Of a stretch of DNA of 64,000 nt, positions 50,735-59,100 are shown piece by piece. The notes beneath the pieces are model-generated. The model did no database searches, was not told the origin of the DNA, and saw only the letters and a program-made list of their open reading frames with translations. Source of the stretch: Roseburia sp. GTDB lineage: Bacteria > Bacillota > Clostridia > Lachnospirales > Lachnospiraceae. Each line of letters begins with the position of its first letter. The stretch's first letter is position 1. The stretch is from positions 67,046 through 131,045 of the forward strand of contig JAHZFL010000006.1 of assembly GCA_019421345.1 (NCBI GenBank). Direction: 5' to 3'. The position numbers and the translations under genes are program-made.

Positions 50735-52031
50735 AGCAGTATTCGTCGAGCATCATGCCGGAGTAAGCGCAGGAGGCATAGGGAGCAGTAAAGTTATGCC
50801 CGGCAGGATTCTTGTAAGCGACGAGCAGCTTATCCACATAATTGAGCGGATTCATGGAAATCTCAGCGGCTTTCGCATTCAGGTCATCCTTAAAATGATT
50901 CAGCACCGAAAAGCATTCTGCCGCATCGGAGGCGGTGATGGAATCAAGCAAAAGATTGCGGTCAATCGTGATCGCTCCGTCCTGATCGAGATTGAAGCCG
51001 TAGGATTCCAGCTCATTGCCGTAGGACTCCGCAACGCTTGCCATATCGCGGCGCAGCTTATCGGATTGCTGCGGATTGTCGTAGTTGTGGCTGAGCGAGA
51101 TCATATGATTATAGGCAGAAACAAGCGAGAAGATATTATCTGTAATCGCGTCCGTATCTGTCTTAAAACCGATCGATGTCTCGGTTCCTGCGGTATTTGT
51201 ATTTTTAAATGTCAGGGCAAAAGACCTTCCGACCATAAACTGATTCGACAGGGAGGATTGCTCATCTCCATTTAATAAAAAGGAAGCGTTGGAAGCTTTC
51301 GCCTCTACATGATCAATGCCGAGTACATGCATCGCCTTTCGGGAAGCCGCATCGTCTGCGGGCATCAGTTCAAAAAGGTACTCCTCCCCTTCACTGTGAC
51401 CCGTTTGCAGAGAAACGATGGAAACTGCGTTTTCTCCGGCCTCGTTTTGTACAAGCGAAGCGCGCAGACCTACATTTGCGGTATTGATAAGCCGCAGGAG
51501 CTTTTCCTGGATATCGAGATTCGTATCGGTGTCACCAACGGTATACTGAAACTCATAGGAATGAAAGCTTGTTGTCAGATCAAAGCTATAGGCTCCGGGC
51601 TTTAGATCACACTTACCGGGTGAGAGATATGCGCCGAGATTCTGCTGCGGAGAAGCAAGCTGCTGCACTTGAACATGGAGCGGCAGAGGCGGAACGGTAT
51701 CCTGCTCCTCGCCGATATATTCGGCGTCAACGATTGTTTCGTCAGAAGACTGCGCAAGCTTTTTTGAAAAAACGCTCTCAATGCCGCTGCCGGAATCGGA
51801 AAGCGAAGCGATCAGATTCTGGATCGAACGTGTCCGTTCCTTAATATCGATCGCAAAGCGTCCGGCGTCTTCGGAATATTTAATCATATAAAGAGGAGAA
51901 TCTTTATTTGTCTTGACGATATTATGATACACCTCACGCAGCTCACTGTTTTTGTGCGTATCATAACGTGACGCACCCAAAGGACGATAGGTGCTTAGAT
52001 AATACTGATAGGCGCTGTCAATTACAGCCAT
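50733..52031 (-). CDS. FliD-like protein under a sigma-28 promoter
   Basis: Protein of 432 aa that I read as a distant FliD relative. MVGRSFALTFKNTNTAGTETSIGFKTDTDAITDNIFSLVSAYNHM matches the FliD C-terminal domain pattern, and SLQTGHSEGEEYLFEL fits D2/D3-type sheets. It lacks the canonical GLNSGLDT N-terminus and the first 60 residues differ. The C-terminus ends in a Tyr/Met-rich tail with a terminal Cys (SGMMLDEYC). AGGAGGGG precedes the ATG. A sigma-28-type promoter upstream ties it to late flagellar expression. A filament-associated or alternative cap role is plausible, unproven. Confidence 0.72.
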   Translation of the reverse strand: MAVIDSAYQYYLSTYRPLGASRYDTHKNSELREVYHNIVKTNKDSPLYMIKYSEDAGRFAIDIKERTRSIQNLIASLSDSGSGIESVFSKKLAQSSDETIVDAEYIGEEQDTVPPLPLHVQVQQLASPQQNLGAYLSPGKCDLKPGAYSFDLTTSFHSYEFQYTVGDTDTNLDIQEKLLRLINTANVGLRASLVQNEAGENAVSIVSLQTGHSEGEEYLFELMPADDAASRKAMHVLGIDHVEAKASNASFLLNGDEQSSLSNQFMVGRSFALTFKNTNTAGTETSIGFKTDTDAITDNIFSLVSAYNHMISLSHNYDNPQQSDKLRRDMASVAESYGNELESYGFNLDQDGAITIDRNLLLDSITASDAAECFSVLNHFKDDLNAKAAEISMNPLNYVDKLLVAYKNPAGHNFTAPYASCAYSGMMLDEYC

Positions 52032-52140
52032 AAAATCCCCTCCTTTCCTCCATGAAATTGTATCTGGGATTCTCTGGAAATAATCGTAAAGGTCTGCACT
52101 CCTCCGTGAGCACAGCCAAATGCGATTTTATACGCTTATA

Positions 52141-52168
52141 ATATCGGTCAGAAGTGTGGTTTTATTTA
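52141..52168 (-). promoter_or_regulatory. Sigma-28-type promoter of the FliD-like gene
   Basis: On the minus strand TAAA (complement of 52165-52168), 16 bases, ACCGATAT (complement of 52141-52148). The spacing is one base longer than the optimum. It gives a leader of about 100 bases. Confidence 0.65.
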
Positions 52169-52205
52169 GGGTAAAATGTAAAACTATGGTAAAAATAAAA
52201 AGTAG

Positions 52206-52234
52206 TTGACGCTGGTGGCGGATTATGCTATAGT
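52206..52234 (+). promoter_or_regulatory. Promoter of rpmG-secE-nusG
   Basis: TTGACG (52206-52211), 17 bases, TATAGT (52229-52234). It is followed by a T-rich leader with a GCCT/AGGC hairpin before the rpmG ribosome site. The rest of the gap 52032-52205 holds the divergent sigma-28 promoter. Confidence 0.8.
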
Positions 52235-52319
52235 AAACTCGCGATGGAAGTAGGTCTTTTTTTTATGCCTTTTTTTAGGCTGTAAAAAAGCACAAAGAAA
52301 TTTAATGGAGGTGGAAGTT

Positions 52320-52469
52320 GTGCGCACAAAAATAACATTGGCATGTACCGAGTGTAAGAACCGTAACTACAACATGACAAAAGACAAGAAAGCTCATCCT
52401 GACAGAATGGAAACCAAGAAGTACTGCAGATTCTGTAAGAGCCATACATTACACAAGGAAACCAAATAG
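52320..52469 (+). CDS. rpmG: 50S ribosomal protein L33
   Basis: Ribosomal protein of 49 aa. The GTG start follows AATGGAGGTGG. The sequence runs VRTKITLACTECKNRNY and later YCRFCKSHTLHKETK; the two CxxC pairs (CTEC and CRFC) form a zinc ribbon, so this is the zinc-binding L33 form. Order before secE and nusG is the standard Firmicutes arrangement. Confidence 0.96.
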   Translation: MRTKITLACTECKNRNYNMTKDKKAHPDRMETKKYCRFCKSHTLHKETK

Positions 52470-52494
52470 TCTCTAGGAGCAAAGGGGTGAGAAG

Positions 52495-52704
52495 ATGGGA
52501 GAGACCGAGAACAAAGCTCAAAAGCAGAGCTTTTTTAAGGGCCTGTCGGCTGAATTTAAAAAGATCATTTGGCCGGACAAAAAATCACTTGCAAAACAGA
52601 CGACGGCAGTTGTTGTTGTTTCCGTAGTAATGGGTCTTGTAATCGCGCTTCTGGATTATGTGATTCAGTATGGCGTTGATTTCCTGATTGGTTTAAAGTT
52701 TTAG
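52495..52704 (+). CDS. secE: Protein translocase subunit SecE
   Basis: Essential SecYEG channel subunit, 69 aa with one C-terminal membrane helix (about residues 37-60). FFKGLSAEFKKIIWPDKKSLAKQT is the conserved cytoplasmic amphipathic helix and KIIWPDKK motif. AAAGGGGTGAG precedes the ATG. It lies 25 bases after rpmG and 18 before nusG. Confidence 0.96.
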   Translation: MGETENKAQKQSFFKGLSAEFKKIIWPDKKSLAKQTTAVVVVSVVMGLVIALLDYVIQYGVDFLIGLKF

Positions 52705-52722
52705 TGGAGGCATAGGTGATTT

Positions 52723-53241
52723 ATGGCAGAGGCACACTGGTATGTAGTTCATACCTACTCAGGATATGAGAATAAGGTAAAGGCGAACATTGACAAAACG
52801 ATTGAAAACCGGCATCTGGAGGATCAGATCTTAGAGGTCCGCGTACCGATGCAGGAGGTCGTTGAGATGAAAAATGGCGCTAAGAAATCCGTATCAAAGA
52901 AAATGTTTCCGGGATACGTGCTTATCAATATGGTAATGAATGATGACACTTGGTACGTTGTCAGAAATACCCGTGGTGTTACCGGATTTGTAGGTCCGGG
53001 ATCGAAGCCGGTACCGCTTAGCGATGCGGAAATGAGACCGTTGGGAATCAGGACGGAGGACGTTGCGGTTGACTTTGCGGAAGGAGACGCTGTTGTGGTG
53101 ACAGGCGGTGTCTGGAAGGATACGGTCGGCGTGATCCAGGCGATGAATCACAGTAAGCAGAGCGTAACGATCAACGTTGAACTTTTCGGCCGCGAAACGC
53201 CGGTAGAAATAAGTTTCGCAGATGTAAAGCTTATGAATTAA
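52723..53241 (+). CDS. nusG: Transcription antitermination/pausing factor NusG
   Basis: RNA polymerase-bound elongation factor, 172 aa. The NGN domain starts WYVVHTYSGYENKVKANI and includes KMFPGYVLINMVMNDDTWYVVRNTRGVTGFVG. A KOW domain with DAVVVTGGVWKDTVGVI lies near the C-terminus. TGGAGG precedes the ATG. Confidence 0.97.
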   Translation: MAEAHWYVVHTYSGYENKVKANIDKTIENRHLEDQILEVRVPMQEVVEMKNGAKKSVSKKMFPGYVLINMVMNDDTWYVVRNTRGVTGFVGPGSKPVPLSDAEMRPLGIRTEDVAVDFAEGDAVVVTGGVWKDTVGVIQAMNHSKQSVTINVELFGRETPVEISFADVKLMN

Positions 53242-53284
53242 GCGAAGTGTATGACACTTAGAATGAATTAAGGAGGCAATTCCA

Positions 53285-53710
53285 ATGGCAAAGAAAGTAG
53301 AAGGATATATCAAATTGCAGATTCCGGCTGGCAAGGCAACACCGGCTCCGCCAGTTGGACCTGCTCTTGGACAGCACGGTGTAAACATTGTTGAGTTTAC
53401 AAAGCAGTTCAATGCCAGAACGGCAGATCAGGGCGATCTGATCATCCCGGTAGTGATCACAGTATATGCGGACAGAAGCTTTAGCTTCGTGACAAAGACC
53501 CCGCCTGCTCCGGTGCTGATCAAAAAGGCATGCAACATCAAGTCCGGTTCTGCGAAGCCGAACAAGGAGAAGGTTGCAGTTCTCTCTAAGGCAAAGCTTC
53601 AGGAGATCGCAGAGTTAAAGATGCCGGATTTAAACGCAGCATCCTTAGAGGCAGCTATGAGCATGATCGCCGGTACTGCAAGAAGTATGGGCGTAACAGT
53701 GGAAGAATAG
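53285..53710 (+). CDS. rplK: 50S ribosomal protein L11
   Basis: Ribosomal stalk base protein, 141 aa. KLQIPAGKATPAPPVGPALGQHGVNI is the diagnostic N-terminal domain start. TKTPPAPVLIKKAC and the C-terminal rRNA-binding GTARSMGVTV follow. AAGGAGG precedes the ATG. It forms the usual pair with rplA. Confidence 0.98.
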   Translation: MAKKVEGYIKLQIPAGKATPAPPVGPALGQHGVNIVEFTKQFNARTADQGDLIIPVVITVYADRSFSFVTKTPPAPVLIKKACNIKSGSAKPNKEKVAVLSKAKLQEIAELKMPDLNAASLEAAMSMIAGTARSMGVTVEE

Positions 53711-53774
53711 AATGCAAACGCAGCATTCTTCCTAATGTATAGTAACACGAAGTAGAGTGGGAGGGTCCTCTCCC
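53701..53774 (+). promoter_or_regulatory. Hairpins between rplK and rplA, possible L1 control region
   Basis: GGAAGAAT (53701-53708) pairs ATTCTTCC (53725-53732), overlapping the rplK stop. GGGAG pairs CTCCC (53759-53774) just before the rplA ribosome site. L1 often represses its own operon by binding such a structure, but I cannot match the L1 target closely. Confidence 0.45.
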
Positions 53775-53801
53775 GATACGACCACAAGGAGGTTTATTTT
53801 C

Positions 53802-54497
53802 ATGAAAAGAGGAAAGAAATATCAGGACGCTGTAAAATCCTTTGACAAGAGCGCGCAGTACGATGTGGCTGAGGCGATTGGCTTGGTAAAGAAGAATGCT
53901 ACAGCGAAATTTGATGAGACAATCGAGCTTCATATCAGAACGGGCTGTGATGGACGTCACGCAGAGCAGCAGATCCGTGGTGCGGTTGTACTTCCGCATG
54001 GAACAGGTAAGACAGTGAAGGTCTTAGTATTCGCGAAGGGTACAAAGTTAGATGAGGCACAGGCAGCAGGCGCTGACTTCGTTGGAGGCGAGGAGTTGAT
54101 TCCGAAGATCCAGAACGAGGGATGGCTGGATTTCGATGTTGTCGTTGCTACACCTGACATGATGGGTGTTGTTGGTCGTCTGGGACGCGTTCTCGGACCG
54201 AAGGGCTTAATGCCGAACCCGAAGGCTGGAACAGTTACTATGGATGTGACAAAGGCTGTAAACGACATCAAGGCTGGTAAGATTGAGTACAGATTGGACA
54301 AAACAAATATTATCCATGTGCCAGTTGGAAAAGCTTCTTTTACAGAAGAACAGTTGAGCGACAACTTCCAGACCCTTATGGGTGCTATCAACAAGGCTAA
54401 GCCGGCAAGCTTAAAGGGACAGTATATCAAGAGTGCGACTCTCGCTTCCACAATGGGACCGGGCGTGAAGCTGAATGTTACAAAGATTGCCAACTAA
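53802..54497 (+). CDS. rplA: 50S ribosomal protein L1
   Basis: Ribosomal L1 stalk protein and translational repressor, 231 aa. It starts MKRGKKYQDAVKSFDKSAQYDVAEAIGLV and contains GRLGRVLGPKGLMPNPKAGTVT, the L1 signature. AAGGAGG is located nine bases before ATG 53802; the open frame from 53757 is leader. The L10 leader and its promoter follow immediately. Confidence 0.98.
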   Translation: MKRGKKYQDAVKSFDKSAQYDVAEAIGLVKKNATAKFDETIELHIRTGCDGRHAEQQIRGAVVLPHGTGKTVKVLVFAKGTKLDEAQAAGADFVGGEELIPKIQNEGWLDFDVVVATPDMMGVVGRLGRVLGPKGLMPNPKAGTVTMDVTKAVNDIKAGKIEYRLDKTNIIHVPVGKASFTEEQLSDNFQTLMGAINKAKPASLKGQYIKSATLASTMGPGVKLNVTKIAN

Positions 54498-54504
54498 GTT
54501 TTTG

Positions 54505-54533
54505 TTGACAGACGCAATATACAATGATATAAT
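54505..54533 (+). promoter_or_regulatory. Consensus promoter of rplJ-rplL
   Basis: TTGACA (54505-54510), exactly 17 bases, TATAAT (54528-54533): a perfect vegetative promoter, starting eight bases after the rplA stop. Confidence 0.95.
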
Positions 54534-54690
54534 GCAAGCGTTGTCGTAAGATAACGCTATGCATAATGTGCCGAAGACAGTAGGTGCCGTAAGGCGTAAC
54601 AGGTTTGACCTACCGAGGGATGATTGATGGATTATCATCATGAGAATGATTTGTGACGAATCCTCCCTGCTTTGGCAGGGAGGATTTTTA
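54534..54690 (+). ncRNA. L10 leader with attenuator
   Basis: The leader between the promoter and rplJ shows the ribosomal L10 autoregulatory layout: several pairing segments (for example GTAGGTGCCG and TTTGACCTACC), then an intrinsic terminator AATCCTCCCTGC/GCAGGGAGGATT with loop TTTG and a T run (54659-54690). L10(L12)4 binding is known to favour termination in this family. Match judged by eye, not by covariance model. Confidence 0.85.
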
Positions 54691-54745
54691 GTTATAAAAA
54701 TCGGTTCGGCTTTTATGAAAAATCTAAAAAGGAGGTGCACGATTC

Positions 54746-55303
54746 GTGGCAAAGGTAGAATTAAAACAGCCTATCGTACAGGAAATTTCTGAAAACATCA
54801 AAGACGCGCAGTCTGTCGTAGTAGTTGATTACCGCGGACTTACGGTTGCGGAAGATACTCAGTTGCGTAAAGCATTAAGAGAAGCCGGTGTTTCTTATAA
54901 GGTATATAAGAATACATTGGTAAGCCGTGCGGTAGAGGGAACAGAGTTCGAGAGCTTAAGAGAAGTTCTGGAAGGACCGAGCGCATTTGCGATTTCAACC
55001 ACAGATGCAACCGCTCCGGCAAGAATTCTTGCTAAGTTTGCGAAGACTGCTCCGGCGCTTGAGATCAAGGCGGGCGTTGTAGAGGGAAATTACTTTGATG
55101 CAGAGGGCATGAAGGCAATCGCCGCTGTGCCGTCAAGAGAAGAACTGCTTTCCAAATTGCTTGGAAGCTTACAGTCTCCGATTACAAATCTTGCGCGTGT
55201 TCTTAATCAGATCGCAGAGCAGGGCGGTACAGCCGATGTATCGGTAGAGACAGCAGCCGCAGAGGAACCGGTAGCAGAAGCTGCAGAGACTCCGGCAGAG
55301 TAG
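54746..55303 (+). CDS. rplJ: 50S ribosomal protein L10
   Basis: Stalk protein that anchors L7/L12, 185 aa, and with L12 binds its own leader. KVELKQPIVQEISENIKDAQSVVVVDYRGLTVAEDTQLRKALREAGV is the typical N-terminal domain; the Ala/Glu-rich C-terminal tail binds L12 dimers. The start is GTG 54746 behind AAAAGGAGG (spacing about 11). Confidence 0.97.
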   Translation: MAKVELKQPIVQEISENIKDAQSVVVVDYRGLTVAEDTQLRKALREAGVSYKVYKNTLVSRAVEGTEFESLREVLEGPSAFAISTTDATAPARILAKFAKTAPALEIKAGVVEGNYFDAEGMKAIAAVPSREELLSKLLGSLQSPITNLARVLNQIAEQGGTADVSVETAAAEEPVAEAAETPAE

Positions 55304-55358
55304 TCTAAAGAGCATAGATGCTCATGATCATTAAAATTATTAAATGGAGGAAGAAATA

Positions 55359-55736
55359 ATGGCAAAGTTAACAACAGCAGAGTTTATTGAAGCTATCAAA
55401 GAGTTAAGCGTATTAGAGTTAAATGAGTTAGTAAAAGCTTGTGAAGAAGAGTTCGGCGTATCTGCAGCAGCAGGTGTCGTTGTGGCAGCAGCAGGCGGCG
55501 GTGAGGCAGCAGCAGCTGAGGAGAAGACTGAGTTCGACGTAGAGCTGACAGAGGTTGGCCCGAACAAGGTTAAGGTTATCAAGGTTGTTCGTGAGGCAAC
55601 TGGCTTAGGACTGAAGGAAGCTAAGGACGTTGTAGACGGCGCTCCGAAGGTGATCAAAGAGGCTGCTGATAAGGCAACTGCTGATGACATCAAGGCTAAA
55701 CTTGAGGCTGAAGGCGCAAAGGTTACTTTAAAATAA
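55359..55736 (+). CDS. rplL: 50S ribosomal protein L7/L12
   Basis: Ribosomal stalk factor-binding protein, 125 aa. An N-terminal dimerisation helix, an Ala/Gly/Glu hinge (residues 38-55), and the C-terminal domain with VIKVVREATGLGLKEAKDVVDGAPK, the translation-factor contact. ATG 55359 follows GGAGGAAGAA; the in-frame ATG at 55344 overlaps that site. Confidence 0.98.
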   Translation: MAKLTTAEFIEAIKELSVLELNELVKACEEEFGVSAAAGVVVAAAGGGEAAAAEEKTEFDVELTEVGPNKVKVIKVVREATGLGLKEAKDVVDGAPKVIKEAADKATADDIKAKLEAEGAKVTLK

Positions 55737-55743
55737 TTGCGTA

Positions 55744-55881
55744 AGCTACAAGCAGAGTAAATGCAAAAAGAGGTGCGCACCCAGAAAATTTATTTTCGGG
55801 GGTGCGCACCTCTTTTTGTGTTTATTCGGCGACAGCCGCATGTTGCTCGGCAAAAGCCGAGCAACATAGCTGCTTGTAGCT
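55744..55881. repeat. Nested inverted-repeat structure between rplL and rpoB
   Basis: AGCTACAAGCAG (55744-55755) is exactly repeated in inverse as CTGCTTGTAGCT (55870-55881). Between them lie the rplL terminator (55765-55817) and a second perfect hairpin ATGTTGCTCGGC/GCCGAGCAACAT with loop AAAA (55840-55867). The whole folds as a three-way junction or resembles a small element with 12-base terminal inverted repeats. No transposase gene is present. Confidence 0.7.
55765..55817 (+). terminator. Terminator of rplJ-rplL
   Basis: An 18-bp stem: AAAAAGAGGTGCGCACCC pairs GGGTGCGCACCTCTTTTT with a loop of 17 bases. It can act in both directions and ends the ribosomal protein operon before rpoB. Confidence 0.92.
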
Positions 55882-55914
55882 AAATATTTGAGAAAAGAAA
55901 ACGAAAGAAAGCGC

Positions 55915-55944
55915 TTGACGGGCGCTCGACACTTGTGCTATCAT
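55915..55944 (+). promoter_or_regulatory. Promoter of rpoB-rpoC
   Basis: TTGACG (55915-55920), 18 bases, TATCAT (55939-55944). The leader to the rpoB ATG is about 160 bases and AT-rich, with a short open frame (55888-56088) that I do not accept as a gene. This completes the 375-base gap from 55737. Confidence 0.75.
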
Positions 55945-56111
55945 ATACGTTGCACTATTATGGAACATTGGACTCATTATGCCATTTTTCCTAGTGTACG
56001 CGGGAAAACTCCTATACTCTATCTTGTGGTTTGGGGGATTTTTGCGGGGAATGATGAAATTTATAATTTTTTATTATTCTTATTTTAATAAAAACGAGAG
56101 GTGAAACGTCA

Positions 56112-59100
56112 ATGGAGAAGAACAGAATACGTCCGGTGAAAGCTGGAAAAGGCATGCGTATGAGCTACTCGAGACAGAAAGAGGTATTAGAGATGCCGAA
56201 TCTGATAGAGGTTCAGAAAGACTCCTATCAGTGGTTCTTAAAAGAAGGCTTAAAAGAAGTCTTTGATGATATCTCTCCGATCGCAGATTACAGCGGTCAC
56301 TTAAGTCTGGAGTTCGTTGATTTTACGTTGTGTGAAGATGATGTAAAGTACACGATCCCTGAGTGCAAAGAGCGAGACGCCACATACGCAGCGCCTTTGA
56401 AGGTCAAGGTCAGACTTCATAACAAAGAGACTGATGAGATTAACGAGCATGAGATATTCATGGGTGACCTTCCGTTGATGACGGAGACCGGAACCTTTGT
56501 GATCAATGGGGCGGAGCGAGTGATCGTAAGCCAGTTGGTACGTTCTCCCGGTATCTATTATGGGATTGCCCATGACAAGGTAGGTAAGACCTTATACTCC
56601 TGTACCGTTATTCCGAACCGCGGCGCATGGTTGGAATACGAGACAGACTCCAATGACGTATTTTATGTTCGTGTAGATAGAACCAGAAAAGTGCCGATCA
56701 CAGTGCTTATCCGTGCGCTGGGCATTGGCTCAAATCAGGAGATCGTTGACATGTTCGGTGAGGAACCGAAGATCCTTGCAAGCTTTGGCAAGGACGTGGC
56801 GACGAATTATGAAGAAGGACTTCTTGAATTATATAAGAAAATCAGACCAGGCGAGCCGCTGACTGTGGAAAGTGCGGAGAGCCTTATTTCTGCAATGTTT
56901 TTTGATCCGAGAAGATATGATCTTGCGAAGGTGGGGCGTTATAAGTTTAATAAGAAGCTTGCGCTCAAGAACCGTATCAACGGACATGTTCTTGCGGAGG
57001 ATGTTGTTGATCTTAGCACGGGAGAGATCATTGCGGAAGCGGGAACGGAGGTGACTCGTTCTCTTGCCGATGATATTCAGAATGCGGCGGTGCCGTTTGT
57101 CTGGATTCAGGGTGAGACGAGAAATGTCAAGATACTGTCATCTATGATGGTCGATCTGAGACATTATGTAGATTGTGATCCGAGGGAGCTTGGCATTACG
57201 GAGCTTGTTTATTATCCGGTGCTTTCTCAGCTGCTGGAGGAGTATACCGATACAGAGGAATTAAAGGAAGCGATCCGCAAAAACGTACATGATCTGATCC
57301 CGAAGCATATTACAAGGGACGATATTTTCGCGTCTATCAACTATAATATGCATTTGGAATATGCAGTGGGTCATGATGATGATATTGACCATCTGGGAAA
57401 CAGACGTATCCGTGCAGTCGGAGAACTTCTGCAGAACCAGTACAGAATTGGTCTCTCGAGATTAGAGCGTGTGGTGCGCGAGCGTATGACGACGCTGGAT
57501 CTGGAGGGGATCTCTCCGCAGAGCCTGATCAATATTAAGCCGGTGACAGCGGCGGTGAAGGAGTTCTTTGGTTCTTCCCAGCTTTCACAGTTTATGGATC
57601 AGAATAACCCGCTTGGTGAGCTGACCCACAAGAGACGTCTGTCGGCGTTGGGACCGGGTGGTCTTTCCAGAGACCGTGCAGGCTTTGAGGTGCGAGACGT
57701 GCATTATTCGCACTATGGAAGAATGTGCCCGATCGAGACGCCTGAGGGACCAAACATCGGCTTGATCAACTCTCTTGCAAGCTATGCAAGAATTAACGAG
57801 TACGGATTTATCGAAGCGCCGTATCGTAAGATTGATAAGACTGATCCTAAGAACCCGCGTGTGACGGATGAGGTTGTTTACATGACTGCGGATGAGGAGG
57901 ACAATTATCATGTGGCGCAGGCGAACGAGGCATTGGATGAGGAAGGTCATTTTATCCGTAATTCCGTGTCCGGTCGTTACTTAGACGAGACGCAGGAATA
58001 CGAAAAGACCATGTTTGACTACATGGATGTATCTCCGAAAATGGTGTTCTCGGTTGCTACGGCGTTGATCCCGTTCCTTCAGAATGACGATGCGAACCGT
58101 GCTCTGATGGGCTCAAACATGCAGCGTCAGGCGGTGCCGCTGCTGACTACGGAGACGCCGGTAGTCGGTACAGGTATGGAGACGAAAGCAGCCGTCGATT
58201 CGGGTGTGTGCGTGGTTGCAAAGAATGCCGGAGTTGTGGAAAGCTCCGAGTCAAATCAGATCGTCATTAAGAGTGATGAGGGAACAAGAGACGTTTATAA
58301 GCTGACGAAGTTTTCAAGAAGTAACCAGTCGAACTGCTACAACCAAAGACCGATCGTCTTTAAGGGAGATCGTGTGGCAGCCGGCGAGGTCATTGCAGAT
58401 GGTCCGTCCACACAAAACGGTGAGCTTGCACTCGGAAAGAATCCGCTTATCGGGTTTATGACATGGGAGGGCTACAATTACGAGGATGCCGTTCTGTTAA
58501 GCGAGAGACTGGTGCAGGACGATGTGTATACATCTATCCATATCGAGGAATATGAAGCAGAAGCGCGCGACACAAAGCTGGGACCGGAGGAGATTACACG
58601 GGATGTGCCGGGTGTCGGCGATGATGCGTTAAAGGATCTTGACGAGCGTGGAATTATCCGTATCGGTGCAGAGGTGCGCGCGGGTGATATTCTTGTCGGA
58701 AAGGTTACGCCGAAGGGAGAGACAGAGCTTACTGCGGAGGAGAGATTGCTCCGTGCGATTTTCGGTGAGAAAGCAAGAGAGGTTCGTGATACGTCTCTGA
58801 AGGTGCCGCACGGCGAGTACGGTATTGTTGTGGACGCGAAGGTGTTTACAAGGGAGAACGGAGATGAGCTGTCTCCGGGCGTTAATCAGGCAGTGCGTAT
58901 TTACATTGCCCAGAAAAGAAAGATTTCCGTCGGCGATAAGATGGCGGGTCGTCACGGTAACAAGGGTGTCGTTTCCCGTGTGCTGCCGGTGGAGGATATG
59001 CCGTTCCTGCCAAACGGCCGTCCGCTTGATATTGTATTGAATCCGCTTGGCGTGCCTTCCCGAATGAATATCGGGCAGGTGCTTGAGATCCATTTAAGTC

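Noticed and set aside
53957..54493. 178-codon minus-strand frame within rplA
   Set aside because: Shadow of a highly conserved ribosomal protein gene.
55888..56088. 66-codon plus-strand frame before rpoB
   Set aside because: It starts before the rpoB promoter, has no ribosome site and ends in AT-rich leader; no known protein character. A leader peptide cannot be excluded but is not supported.
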